Source of the DNA: Galbula dea
Taxonomy: Eukaryota; Chordata; Aves; Piciformes; Galbulidae
DNA: 64,000 bases
Assembly (NCBI GenBank): GCA_013399015.1
Contig: VWZX01006241.1
Location: forward strand, 372,001 to 436,000
Direction: 5' to 3'
Positions 11,101-24,300 of this stretch are shown piece after piece (position 1 is the stretch's first letter; each line of letters begins with the position of its first letter). A program made the translations under genes and the position numbers. The notes beneath the pieces were generated by a model, which was not told the DNA's origin, searched no databases, and saw only the letters and a program-made list of their open reading frames with translations.

Positions 11101-14100
11101 AAGGTATGGACCAAGTCTCACTTTTCCTGTTTCAACTGTAAATACAAACGACGGTTGATTGCAAGGCATTGTAGTGAGTTGAGAAAAGATTTGACAAGTC
11201 AGCCAAGTCCTGTTGTCAGTTGTATGTGCCCAGCTTAGAAGCTCTGGGACCTTTCAGTGTGCCACAGGCTGTGCTACATCCTGCAGCCTCCTGATGGAAG
11301 GTTATTTCCTTTCCAGTTTTGCCAGAAATATCTCTGAGTTCACATTTCCAGGGAATTCTGCAAGTTCAGCCTGCCACAAAAGTCCATGACCTGTTCATGG
11401 CCACTGAAATGCCGGGGGGTGAGAAGAACTCAATTCAGGAGTTTTCTGATCTTCTCACAGTCTGCTGACTCTGAGCCACGAGCCCATCCTCACTACTTCA
11501 GCTGTGTTTGGTGTGCAGAGCAACACTGAAATCTGGCTCTCCCTGCACGGCTGGAAACCTGTGTAATCTGCCCCATCCATCTGCACACCTCTTACTTTCT
11601 CCAACAGCACCAAGACAAATATCAGCAGGGGGAAAAGGATTTTATTTCTTTCTTTCATTTTCAGCTAAACTCCTCTGTATTGCTTTGCTAGACACACTGC
11701 TCTTCTGTGCTAGGCTACTAAGAACTACAACCAAAAGCCATCACATCACTACAGCTGGGCTAATCTGTGTAAAACTGTGGTGCTCTACTCTGAACAGCGC
11801 CAAGAGCAAACCTTGTTTGCAAAGGAGGCACAGCTAGGTCAGGGAACGAGCAGTAGTTTTAATATTTAAATTAATCCTAGCTTTCTCTGAGTTTCTGGTG
11901 GGGTTCAGAAGATTTTAGCGTTCCTGGAGGAAGAGGAGTTCAGCACTGCCCACAGAGCTGCCGGCCTTGCTGCAGCAAGACAGAGAGAGGCAGGCAAAAC
12001 ATTTCCCAGTGCCTCTACACAACCAAACTATATAAAATCCTAAGAAAGGCATCTCATAGAGACGATATTTGAAGGTGTCTCCCCTTTAACAGGGAAGGAG
12101 AGTTAGCTAAGGCTTGGAGGCTATGCTTTAGAAACCTCAGAGCAGAAAAATCCCACCTCAAATGTGTGCATACAGTGAAGACTGCCTTGTTTAGTAGTGT
12201 GGAAAGATACAGCTAAAACTACTGCTGATTTCTGCCCATCACAAAAGGATGTATGAGCACGGCTGGTTCATGACTGCCACAAATGGCTCATTTCTCCTGC
12301 AAAGCCTTTGCAAGAATCCAGGGCTGTGAACAGCACCGACTGCCCAGCCCAAGTGTTTAGGGCTGAATTAGATACTCACTGGAGTTTGGTAACTCCAAAG
12401 AGTTATTAAAAGCTTTTGGTGCTGCAGCATGCCCCCAGCAGATGGTCAGCAAGATCTGCTCTATTTACTTCTGTCTGAAGGATCTCTGGATGAATTCAAG
12501 GCCATGAAAGAAAAGCTGCAAGAGCCTCTGGCCCCTTGCAAAAGAAGGCTTGGCACAGCAAGCTGTTTATAAATAGCCAATTTCAGGAAAAGGCACTTTC
12601 CGTTCTGGTGTCAGTACACTGTAAAGAACAAACAGCTTTCAGAGCTGAAAAAAGCCCTCCTTATCTTCTCAGTATGCAAAACCCTGCGTCTGCCTCCATG
12701 TGCTCAGCGAGCTCAGGCATTCAGGGCATGGTGGGGAGGCAGGCAGGGGACCCTGGTTCACATCCTGCACAGAAAGTTTTGCTGCAGTTTTTAACACAGC
12801 TGGTGGGCAGAAGGTAGACTCACTACCACAGGATGTGCAATCAGTTCTCTTGTCTGCACTAGTGACCTGGCTTACACGGGATCTCAGAAGAATGACAAGA
12901 GGATTGAGCATGCTGGAATAGTGCCCACAGAGAGCACAGCCTCTCATTAAAGGACTTTACCACACTTTCACAAATCACCTGAGATGGACCACAGTACATA
13001 GTACACCAGGTGAAAAACAGACAGCTGAATTCTCTGTCAGTGTAAGACTGGCAACAACAGAGCAAAGAGAGGGAGCACAGGGCAGCTCAGCACAGCAGCA
13101 CCACATAGGAACTTCTTAAAGGACTTGGTTTAAGTCCAAGTAGCTCTTAGACCTCTCTCATAAAGACACAGTTCCTGGAATCCTGGCACTTTCTGAAAAG
13201 CACATCCTGACTTTCCATTTTATCTTCATTCCTGGGACCCCAGGACTATTATGATGCCCAATGGAAAGTGGCTGGAAGTAGGAGAGGAGAGTTTTTCCAT
13301 CTGCACGGTGGAGGGGAGGCAAAGCCCTACAGACAGCTAAGTCTGCTTCCATGCTAGGGCCTTGAACTCCACTCTTCGTAGTAGCCAGCGTAAAGCAGAG
13401 GAGCAGAGGAACACAGTGCAAGAAGCCTTTCTTCACCATCCCTTTACGGCTGTCCCCAAATAGGAGGGGCACTCAAGTGCTGAAGGCCGATTGCTCTGGG
13501 ACCATCGATGGTGACATCACCCCGGCACGGGCACCGTTAAACAGCCTTGTTACTCTGAAGTTACTTGTTACTCTGAAGGCAGGAAGGCTCCCCAGCCCCC
13601 TGGCACCCAGGGCCGCACAGGAACTCCTACGGGGCGCTGGTTCCCCCTGATGGCAGTGGGCGAGAACCGCAGCCCAGTCCAGCCCCGGCGCTGAGGGAGC
13701 TGTGGGCTGGGGGGTCCCAGGTTTCAAGTCACTGGGGTCATTTTCCAGAAGCTGGTCCTGGCCCCTTCCTGCCGGCTGCCACGATCTTTGCTCCAAAGAC
13801 AGGGGGATATAGGGGTTGTGTGTAACAGCAGTGACATGTTCGCGTTTTGCACCCTCAGAAATAGGTGCAAGGAGGTAGAGCCCTGGAAATCCTCCTCCTC
13901 GCTGAAGCAGAGCATGCTGCAAGCACATCAGCGCTTTGAGGACCTCCCCCGAAGATATTTCTATTGCTTTAACATCTGCAAAATTGCTTTTCTGCCCCAT
14001 GATCTCTCTTTATCTCATCTCCCCTCTTCCATTGGAGCAGAACCAATCCTGGTCCACCGGGGTGTGCTCCAGGCTCTGCTTCTGCACCAGCATTTAATAT

Positions 14101-15456
14101 GTTGAGGACCTCCCACCCCATGCACCAAACTGCTCAACAGGCACTGCAAGTACCTTCAGATGTTTTCTTTGTCCAGGATCTGGAGAAGCTGGACATGCCA
14201 GGCACTGGCAGTATGGCTCAGCCACTACAGCAGCACAGCACCAAATTTGTGCACATATTGTGTCATTTATTCTAAATCAGAACCGAGGTGGCACAAGTCT
14301 CCTTCCTAGCTCTGTCACTGACTTCCTGTCCAGTCTTGGACAAATCTTTTATCTCCCTTTATTACAGTTTCCTGTCTCCTCAAGGATGCTGAGTCCATGT
14401 TTCATAAAAGCCTTGTGCTCATTGCCCTTGTGCTCAGGTAACACAGGTATGAGGTGCACGATAGCCCACACTGCTGTACCAGGAGCATCCTTCTCCAAAA
14501 ATCTCTTCTGTAGCCACATACTAGAAGTGGGCTATGGTACTGAGCTCTGCAGACTTCCAAAATCCTGCGTCACCTGGCAATGCTGATACCTTCTGGCCAC
14601 ATCCTCAGGGCAGATGCACAGAAACTGTCTTAATTGCAGTAGGTAAGAGGTCTGCCAAATCCACCGTGTTGCCTTCAAGAGCAGCCACAAACAGGTGCTC
14701 CAGCCAGAAGGAGAAGCAATTTGCCATAGATACAAATTTAGAGAGCCTACACTTTGATGTGTGCACAGTAGCCCTTTGAAAACTGCTGAAAGACTCCCTG
14801 GATTATCTTTCCACTCATTGGCATCTCATCCTTTTGCTAAGCATCCCTCAGTGACTACCTACAGCAGTGAGTTCCATAGGCCAATGATGTGAATTGTTTT
14901 GAATTTCCATAAAATATCACCTTGCTCTTGGTACAGACCAAAACATAGATGCTGCTGAAAAACTTGTGGTTAACCAAGTTTTTCCAGCTCACTGTCACAC
15001 CTGCTCCCCAGCCCCAGGACTGCTGGTACACAGATACAGCTCCAGGACAACATATTCCCCTGGATCTCCAAACCACCTCCCAGTCTGCACTAAGAGCTGT
15101 TGTCCAGTTTGTGCAAGGTTTTCCAGTATCAGGAACTTTATTGACTTCAACAGTCAGTTGTGATTTGTAAGAAAAGGGTCTGGCTCAGCTGTACCACATC
15201 GTTGTTATACAGTCGCTCCTGGTTTGCCAGCTACGGATATCCAGGTCTTGACCCTGGTCTACCACTGCCAGATACCATCTATAGGCTCATTGCAAAACCA
15301 TTTAGGACATTTAGCACCCTTAACCTCACCAGCACACAGAGTGTTTCTGATTATATTGCTTGGCCACTGTAAAATAAAATAGCAAATGAATGACCAGTGT
15401 GAGCAAGGAGATTCTCCTGAGGAGTGGGAGCATACTGAAAGGCTCTTTCCCTCTTA
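8151..15456. other. Gene-free interval
   Basis: No supported exon, RNA gene or recognisable recent repeat. A locally GC-richer patch at about 13480-13760 gives a long minus-strand open frame (13473-14000), but it has no recognisable domain or coding signature. Lesser open frames are scattered on both strands with no consistent pattern. Confidence 0.5.
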
Positions 15457-15515
15457 GAATCATAAGATCATTATGGTTGGAAATGACCTCTGAGATCACC
15501 GAGTCCAACCTCCCG
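15457..15515 (-). repeat. CR1 3'-tail fragment
   Basis: A short minus-oriented CR1 3' end beginning 'gaatcataagatcattatgg' and continuing through a 'gagatcaccgagtccaacc' phrase, the usual final ~60 bp of an avian CR1. It differs from the 4.4-kb and 40.6-kb elements, so it is probably another subfamily. Confidence 0.75.
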
Positions 15516-18500
15516 GATGCTCATGTCCTCTGAGCCTCTTTCTCCCTGATCAACACCGCTATAGCATCTCTTGAAATAAAACAGAGCCAACAATATTCAT
15601 ATCTGCCTGGTGTGGAGACTGGTTATTGCTGTTAGCACACTTGGAAACAGAGCTCTCACCAAGCCACACCGTGAATTTGCTGGAGGAGAAGAGAGGCCTG
15701 CCTGAGTGCACAGGATGCTGACTGGAACACAGCTCTGGTGGTGTCTTCGATCCACTGTTTTGTCCACACAGCCTACAGGTCAGTTGCTTCCCAGTCTCCA
15801 TTTCTAGAGACTTTTCAAGGATTTTAAGGCATTACAGAAAATGAAGGCAGTCTGTCAGGTCTCTGCCTTGGCTTGACATAGACATTCCTCTATGCCAGCA
15901 CACACCAGATGGTCAGATGTTATCATCAGCGTCCTGTCCTCTGCATCCCATCAGTGACAGTCATCAAAGCTTGGGATCCTGGAGAGGGATTCTCCTGCAG
16001 AACTCCTGCACTGTGCTTTTCCTCCAGCATGGTCAGGAGACTCCTCCAGCTCAGAGACATACAGATATGGTACATTATCTGAAAACACAGCAGGCAGATA
16101 CACAGGTCATGCTCAGGTAACATACTCAAGCAGGATTGAGCACACGATGCCTAAAGAGGTTTCCAGGGCCTCCCAACCCCACCTTTCCATGCTGCTCAGA
16201 TTCCAGGATTTCCAAACACTGGGACTCCATGACCTGCTCATTGCCATCCAGAGAGCACTTCCACATGGCAATGAGCTGCTTCCTACTGCTGACCATGAGT
16301 AGTAAGACATAATTATGTGAAAAGTACCTCCAGAGCAGAACCGATCCTGACAGGCAACTCTGTCATCTCCTCCTTGCCTGATAAACACTTTTGTGTTCAC
16401 AGAATGTCACTTTGCATTTGCACATTTGTGGTCTCAGAACGAAAAAGAGAAGGCAGAACAGCAGCTGACTGCTAGTCATCCCCTCAACTGTGTTTACCCA
16501 TGGTGCTTCTCTTTGTAGTTTTCCTTCAGTATCCTCTCTGTGCTTCCAAATCTTCCTTTTGACGGACAACTCTGCAGTGCCTCCAACCAAACTGACACTG
16601 TGATATTTTCCACGTCCTATTTCTCTTTCCAGGGATCACTCCAAAATCGATTTATCTTTGAACACGATCATGAACAGGCATTACAGACACTCTGGACGTA
16701 CTAGTTGGGTTTTTTCCATGATTGGATTTAGCCTATGAAGAAGAAAGATCCTAAATTCATGCTAGTAGCGTGCAACCTGGTGACTTCTGTTATGGTAATG
16801 CAGTGTAGATAGCCGTGTGTGAATCCAGCCTATTCTTCCTTGCATATGTATGTTCTCTCTGCCACCCACTATTGCTCCCCACAGCAGTTTCTTGGGGGAG
16901 GATTGTTCCTTCAGTCCCAGGAGAAATGTACCACTGAGAAAGGACTAATCTTCCTTAGAGAGCTGGAGATTTTTTTTTTAGGTACATCTAGAAGCTAGGA
17001 TAATTCAAACTGCCGAGTCAGTGGGAAATGCAGGGCAAGCGCAATCCTTGAAGGGCAGCAGCGAGCACTGCGGATGGGAGGATACGTGCATTGCCCTGTG
17101 TTGTATATGCCTCAAGCTTCCTTAGACCTGAGGGATTACCTCTGCATCTGGGAGTTATATCTCTTCTTTCTACTGCTCGTTTGGTCCACAGGCTTCATTT
17201 CACTAGAGATGGTCCTACTTCACTGAAGTGTGCAAAAGAAGATACTGGTAATTTTTCTGCATTTGAAGACTTGGTTTGTCAAACACTGAATAAATTCCCC
17301 AACTTAAAACCACTCTAAACTTTTTCCTTATAACCAAGCTTTACTTTTTCCACAGGGATTGACAGAATTGGAGCTGGGACATCCAGGTGCACAACACAGA
17401 GTGATTTTGCAATCAAAGAGTTACGCTTGTTGATGATGAATGTATAGAGAGTGGGAAATAGCTGGCACCATGAAGCTTGAGCTGCGCTCCCTTTCTCCCC
17501 CATGGCTCAGTCAATGTGTGTAGTAAAATCTCATGACCCAGAGATTCTCTTCCTTTGCAATTAACATTTTTATTGGTTTTCCCCCAGAACTCCAACTCCT
17601 AGGACACAAAAGCATCTAGAGAAGATGCCGGTGCTTTTCAGCCAGACAACACCGTGTGTAAATTTTCAGGCCAGAAATTTACACAATAAAGCAGTCCATC
17701 TTCAAGTGACCAGCTGTTTGTGCCTCTTCAGAGCTGACATTGACAAAACAGAACAAAAGAGAAAGAAAAAGATCTCTCATTCTCTCAGATGAGAGTCTCC
17801 TTATTCTTCAAAGGAATGGAGGGAGTGTGGGATTTTGTCACAGTAAATGCAGCACACTAAAATGGACAGCATTTCAGAAGAACAGCTCATCCAGGAGAAC
17901 ATACTGTACTTCTCAGCTGCAGCCAAACAATTCCAGGATCATTACAGATCTTCAGGAACCATGAATCCAGCACACCAAGATAGGGATCTGTATTTTCACA
18001 GTAATCTCATGTCAGGAGACAAAGAAAACCCTTTTAAAGTGCTGCTTCTTTTCTTAAAAGTGTATTTTCATCTCCTGACAATGTTTTTTTTATTTAGTGT
18101 ATCCAAAAGACCACCTGCAATACAAATTACTTGCTACTGCAGTCCAACACCACCATATGTTTGCTTTACTTCCATTTATTTTATGAAGTCTTTCTTAGGG
18201 CTATAACTAGGGTGTATGGGGCATGAGGATTATTTCTCCTAGAATACTTCTGAAGCTGAAAAGCAAGTTCCAGTTTGTTAATACTCTTAAACAGATTAAG
18301 AAATGGTGCTTTACCAAAACTGGCAGTACTGTGTATTGGAATTGACTACACTCTGTTTCAAATCAGTTTCTGTCACAAGTGGGATCAACCTGGGAATTGT
18401 CTGGTCTACCCTCAGTGCCCTCTCCAGCGCCTGCCACCTCTGTTTATGACAGAGCCCTGTTTGTGCTCACCAAAGATTCGTTGAACATGAACAAGTGCCT

Positions 18501-19270
18501 TAACAGTTCAGGACCTGCAAGTATTTGCCTACTTGCTCCTTCAAGCAAACCAGCAGCCAAACGAACTTCAACATGCTCATGTGCTTTAAGTTGAAGAACT
18601 ATCTATCACACATACAGGTTTCACCCATAGCCCTGCTCTACATTTACCATAGTTTTGACCTGCTGTGGACATTTCTGTACTTAGAAATTTGTTACTGTAT
18701 CAGGCATTTCTCAAGTAAATATTGACACCCTTTTAATCATACAGACACTGACATCTTTACTCCTTACAGGGCACAACCTGGGCTTTTTTTCACATTTTTA
18801 TTCAAAGATTGGATGTAATTTCCTTAAAATAGTATAGCTGCTGCAGTAGGTAGCAGAAATCGATGTTAACTTAAATTTCTTTGCTCTTAGTTTGAATACC
18901 ATCATTGCATTACTAGCTGAATAAAAATATGACAAACTTTTAAGTAATTTTAAAATGTAAATTTTCAACATTTTTAAAGGTTATCTATTTTTTATATTTC
19001 TAATTGGTTTCCTCCTAGTTCATATTCTGATATTGCTAAAGTGATTGTCTTGTAATCTCTGTGATTACACACTGCTTATTGTGCAGAAATGGACACAACA
19101 ACAGCTGCACTAATAAACAAACACTGAAACTCAAAATCAAATACTGAGCTGGACCAAATAAAAACTGAATTCCTTCAGCAAGGTGACATGTCCTCCCCCC
19201 CACTAACACTTAGCCTTTGATCACCAATAGGATTTCATGTTTGACTGCAGCCTTAAATGAGGGCTTTCTA
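15516..19270. other. Gene-free interval
   Basis: I see no exon or RNA gene. The right half (about 17.5-19.2 kb) becomes AT-rich. No tandem array or young transposon is visible. Confidence 0.45.
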
Positions 19271-19272
19271 CC

Positions 19273-19381
19273 ATAGAATCACCAGAGTTGGAAGGGACCT
19301 TAAAGATCATCTAGTTCCAACCCCCCTGCCTGGCAGGGGCACCATCCACTAGATCAGGTTGCCCAGAGCCCCATCAAGCCT
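19273..19381 (-). repeat. 5'-truncated CR1 fragment (left arm of inverted pair)
   Basis: The last ~105 bp of a CR1 in minus orientation, starting 'catagaatcaccagagttgg' and running through 'ccccctgcctggcaggggca'. It is the reverse complement, with a few differences, of the end of the plus-oriented CR1 at 20010-20452, so both belong to one subfamily. Confidence 0.9.
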
Positions 19382-20009
19382 TGAAGACTTGCATGAAATA
19401 AATGTTCACAGTAACTTTGTTAATTTATTGGAAGGTGTTGTTAGCAGTGAAACAATTTTCTTCTTTAGAGGCTGCATTTTCAGGTAAGGGGGCTATTTAT
19501 ACCAGTAGAGTGAATACCACTTCAACACCTTCAGGACTGCTGCATATGTTTTTTGTTTGTTGACTACAATAATTTTTTTAAGTTCAGATGGTGGCATTAA
19601 AAAAGCACCTATGATTTACCTCATTATGTATTTTAAGCTGAAATTAAAACAGGGGAGAAAAAAACCCTAATTTTACAGTCTTGGTTTGATTAAAATTAGT
19701 TACCCTGCTAAACAAATTATACAACTGATTATTTAAAATAATCTGCTCTCTTGAAAAAGGTGTTTCCCCAGGACATGTCATGTTTTGAGATGCTGTCTAA
19801 AGTAGTATCATATGGAAAGAATCTCATAATTGTCTTTGACAGCTCTATTACAACGGAAAGATAAAGTTTAATTGCAAATTGTTAAGTATTCCCTAACTCT
19901 AAACACTTATTCATTACTCTCCCACTGTTTTATTGACTAATTATAAATTCTAGACCTTTTAGAAAGCCTAGAGCATTCATTGCCTTTCAGAGGTACCACT
20001 GCAGTTTTA

Positions 20010-20452
20010 GGCCTCTAAGAATGATCAGAGGACTGGAGCACCTCTCCTACGAGGACAGACTGAGAGAGTTGGGGTTGTTCAGTCTGCAGAGGAGAAGGCT
20101 CCGAGGAGACCTTATTGTAGCCTTCCAGTATCTGAAGGAGGCCTACAAGAAAGCTGGTGAGGGACTTTTTAGGAGGTCAGACAGTGATAGAACCAGGGGA
20201 AATGGGTGTAAGCTAGGGGAGGGTAGATTTAGGTTGGATATTAGGAAGAAGTTATTCACTATGAGGGTGGTGAGACAGCGGAACAGGTTGCCCAGAGAGG
20301 TTGTGGAGGTCTCATCCCTGGAAGCTTTTAAGACAAGCCTTGACGGGGCCCTGGGCAACCTGATCTAGTGGATGGTGCCCCTGCCAGGCAGGGGGGTTGG
20401 AACTAGATGATCTTTGAGGTCCCTTCCAACTCTGACAATCCTATGATCCTTT
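20010..20452 (+). mobile_element. 5'-truncated CR1, plus strand
   Basis: The plus strand keeps an open C-terminal RT stretch of 115 codons (20021-20368) with the CR1 signatures RLRELGLFSLQRRRLRGDL and RNRLPREVVE. It is followed by the short 3' UTR and the tail 'caatcctatgatcc'. The 5' truncation removes all catalytic residues. Confidence 0.92.
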
Positions 20453-20800
20453 AAGGTCTAAAATGTCAGCTAATGTGTCTTGCATTACAGTCTTGCAAGC
20501 ACAGGCTATGACCAGAATAATTTCAGCTTTCCCTGGGTCTGCAGTGGTAAATTCCTCTGCCTCCCTTGGGCGTGTCCTGGCATTTGGCCACAGGATGAGC
20601 CAGATCAGGAAATGGCTTGTTTGAATAAAAACGATGAATTCCTTGATCCAGCTCATCCAAAGAACTATTATGGGCGCTGGTAAGGACACACGTGAGGGCA
20701 CAGCTTTCTCCCACAACTAGCAGATGGTGGCACTGCTCAGTAGAGAAAGCATGCACTAAGAACACGGCTCTTCCTCAGAATCCTGCCAGGCAGACACTGT

Positions 20801-21015
20801 GCTGCTAGGTCAGGTAGCCACAGGGATGTCAGGCTTCCTGCTGGACTGGGTAGCCACGGTGCTAACAGGCCTCCCGCTGGATCGGGCACCACAGTGCCAC
20901 CACACCTCGCTCTGGACCGGTCACCCATGGTGCCACCAGGCCTCACACCTGACTGGGCATCACGGAGCTACCAGACCTCGCATGCGACCGAACAACCACG
21001 ATTCCGCCAGAACTC
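20801..21015. repeat. Degenerate ~36-bp minisatellite upstream of STX12
   Basis: Six successive diverged units of 35-37 bp: 20801-20837, 20838-20873, 20874-20908, 20909-20944, 20945-20979 and 20980-21015. Each ends in a '(g/a)(c/a)ctc'-like phrase and carries a central 'ccac(g/a)gtgc' or similar. The near-12-codon period explains why long unrelated open frames cross it on both strands. It ends about 150 bp before the likely STX12 transcription start. Confidence 0.8.
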
Positions 21016-21039
21016 ACACCAGGCTCACCCCCATCGACG

Positions 21040-21245
21040 CGGCGAGCGTCCCGTTGCCACGCCACCCCGCGGCCTCTCCACCCCTAGAGCGCGCAGGCGC
21101 GACCAGCCTCGCCTGGTGCACTCCTGAGGTCCGTCAGTAGCGCCCGGCAGCGCATGCGTGGAGCCGGCTGTGCTCTGTCAGCTGGGCCCGGTGGAGCAGC
21201 TTTTCGTCCTCTTTCCCTCCCTTCCTCCTTCCCTCCTCCCTAGCC
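21040..21245 (+). promoter_or_regulatory. STX12: STX12 CpG-island promoter and 5' UTR
   Basis: GC- and CpG-rich DNA runs from about 21,000 to 21,560 over the first coding exon. No TATA box is seen. A GCGCATGCGT at 21150-21159 matches the NRF1-type palindromic consensus, typical of housekeeping CpG promoters. Pyrimidine-rich sequence (about 21205-21240) precedes the start codon. The transcription start is not determinable from sequence alone. Confidence 0.7.
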
Positions 21246-21357
21246 ATGTCGTACGGCCCACTGGATCCCTACCGCCCCGGGCCGCTGCCCCCGCCGCGGG
21301 ATTTCGGCGGCATCATCCAGACATGCAGCGCCAACGTTCAGCGCATCGCGCAGTACA
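21246..21357 (+). CDS. STX12: STX12 coding exon 1
   Basis: Starts at the ATG at 21246 and encodes residues 1-37 plus one base of codon 38. It ends 'cagtaca' before the donor gtgagt. The ATG is chosen because the encoded N-terminus matches the STX12 family and no upstream in-frame ATG extends it sensibly. It lies inside the CpG island. Confidence 0.96.
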
Positions 21358-24300
21358 GTGAGTGCGCCCGAGCCCGGGAGGGGGGGACGGGGCGGCCCGG
21401 TCTGGCAGCGCCCCGTGAGGAGTGCGAGTACGGCTGGCGCCTGGCCGGGGCGGCGGAGGGAGCTCTCCTTGGGGTCCCGCAGGAGCCGCCGCCCCTCTGG
21501 GGCTGGCAGTGCCGGGCTGGGGCCGCACTTCGCTGCGGCCGTGAACATAGGCCAGCCGGTAGCTGAGCTTCCTCCTCCGTATGTTGAAGTGAACGGCATG
21601 TCTGCTGCCGCTGGCCCGGGCGAAATAGGGGCTGCTGTCGCTTTTGGTGAGGTGTTTATGTCACTGTGACCGAGCTGCACGCTTTCCCCGTGGGACTGGA
21701 ACCCTCTGTCACCGCTGGCCCAGTGTCTGGTTAGCCTGTAGGGGCCTTCGGCGAGGTGCTTAGAAGTGGAAGCTGGGACCAAAGGTTGTCACGACGCCTT
21801 AAGCAGGGCATCTGGGGGAAGCTGCTGGTGCAGATTACTGAATGCTGATGTGAACTTGCCCATTTCTTCCTAACTGTGCTGGCAGAGTTCCACAGGGAAG
21901 TATTCTGCTGCTGAACAGATTGCCATTAAGTAAATGGCATTGCAGTTTCTTGGGCATTTGGTCGTTTTCTATAATGGTAGTTGGAGAAAGTTATCAATAC
22001 TATAAGCTCACTGTTGAAATCCTAGTATTGATTCCTAAAATATTGCTTACTGAGTCACTTCCAAAAGAGTCTTTGATGTAATCCCTTCATAAGGATACTG
22101 CCTTTGCTAAAAAAAGGCATTAATTGTCCCAAGTACACGTGCAACTTTATATGAGCAAGGTCAGTTGAACGTATTGGTTCTCCTGATAGTTGGTGACTTC
22201 TCCAGTTCAATTATAGAAAGCTATTAGTATTGCTGAAGCTGCTTTCCGTTTGCTCAGTTGTGTTCATTTCCTCTTGATACGGCCATGGCTTCTAGTTGAA
22301 TTACTTCTAAGTTCACCTAGTAGCATGGGGTGTCTGGGATTTTTCCTTTTTTTATTTTTCTTTAGACCCCACCTCCCTTCCATGGGACTTCTGTGAGCTT
22401 CCTCTTCTAAATAGTTCAGCTTCTCTTTCTCATGGGACAGATTCCCACTGTCTCATGACCAGCAGCTATCCTATCTCAGTGCACTGACTATCTCAAATGA
22501 AACAAACAGCCTTACAGTTTTTTTTTCAAGGTGGGTGGGAACACACAGAACATCTGACTTAACAGTACAGTAATTAACTTCATTACACTTTCTATAAAAG
22601 CTTTCCATTCAGGCCTAGGAGGAGAGATGCTGAAGCCTTAAGCCTGTCCTCATTTCTCCTTTCATTCCCTATAGAGAAAACAGCAAACAAACAGTGGACA
22701 CAGCTGACTATTACTCACTTCTTTTGGGAAACTGTAGCATTAGTAATTCCTGCAAAATGTACAGAAAACTGGTGACCTGAGCTGACAAAACTGTTGATTT
22801 CAAGACTGTTATATCACCTGAGCATCTAGAGCAGAGATAAAAATGTTTTAAATAATCTGAAGTGTAAAGTAGTTAACATGTGAAAGGCTTTACAGCCTAA
22901 AATTGAAAGGGTTTGGAGACTGAAAGCTGTTGACTGAGGAGGCTCTCTATGTTGATATGAACACCCACTATCCAAAAAAATAAAGTTAATGAGCTGGAGC
23001 TCCTTCCCTTGGCCTCCCAGACACTCTACTCTCATCTTGTGTAGACTCTGTGCATTGCTGTTGGCAGAGATAAACTAAGCATAGTGAACTGCTGAACCAG
23101 GCTCTGACCAGGACAAAAAGCACGATGCCTGGCATGGAAATGGGACTCGTGCAAGAATCTTCCCCCAACGGAGAAAAAAAATACATCAGAGTATCTAGAC
23201 ATCAGAGAACAAATGCCTTTTGCAAAGTCCTTGATATCCGCACACAGAGTATAATCTGTGCCATTTCTCAGTTTAGCTAGACTATGAACTTAGTTCTGAG
23301 CTTCTTGCTTGCTAGAAGCCATGTTCAGCCAGCTGTCTAAGGAGCTGCTAAACAACTTCTCACTGTATGAACTAATAGATGTCTAGAATTCTCAGTGAGG
23401 ATACTCTTGCTGGGTGCAAAAGCTAAAATATTTGCCTAATTAACTCATTAAATCATATTGCAGCCTTAGCTGAGCTGCCATTGTTACAAGCCTTTGGCCA
23501 TCACTTTAAAAGAAGTGGCCACTGGAGAAATCTGATGCAGCAACACATTTAATCAACTGAAGTGGCCGAAGGCAGGAATTACACTAGTAGGATGTCACTA
23601 AATTGGAAGTAGTTCTTGTTAAACTCATGGAGTATCCCAGTTCAATTCAGCTGCCTGTCGAACTGTATTAGTTGATCCTCCTGGGTTTTCCCTCTCAATG
23701 TTCGATGGGATAGCATATGATATCATGAGCAATTTCAGCCACTCAACCTTTCTACTGCTGCCGTAAAGTAGTGCACCCAGCATCTGTAGTAGTGCTAAAA
23801 ATTGTGCAGCTGCAGAATGAAGTGGATCAGCTTGTTGATCTGTTAAGAAAATCTTGTAAGGTAGAGGAAGTGGGGAGAGAAGATGGTTCTTGAGTTTCAG
23901 GGGGGTTAGCAGTGTGATGTGAGTCACTGCGTGGTTGCATGGTCAGCAGTGCATACACAGGAGGGAAAACAGTGGAAGAACATAGGAGATAGGAGAAAGC
24001 AGGCTAGATTATCTCTCCTGGCTCTGTGGTTTCAAATAGATGCAAAGTAACCATGAAGTGCACCATTACTGTCTGCTGTTCTTGAAAGGTTTGGACTCTC
24101 ATGAGTAGAAAAATTCAGTTCTTTCTTTTAAAACTGGTAGCAACCCATGGGGTTTTTTGTCTTTTTTTTTTTTTTAACAGAGCACTAATAATTTAACTTT
24201 AGAATATATAAAAGTAGTAGCATAGTAAAGTTGTTCTGCAGCAGTGGTAGCCTAAAATACAGAAGTAGGAAGGTTGGTAGAAATAAACAGCTATGTTAGG

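Noticed and set aside
13473..14000. 175-codon minus-strand open frame in a GC-richer patch
   Set aside because: No recognisable domain or conserved motif, no splice-consistent continuation, and competing open frames on the other strand over the same bases. Length is explained by local composition.
20799..21782. Long open frames over the STX12 promoter region on both strands
   Set aside because: They come from the 36-bp minisatellite and the CpG island. The frame at 21246 that reads past the exon 1 donor into intron 1 is likewise a by-product.
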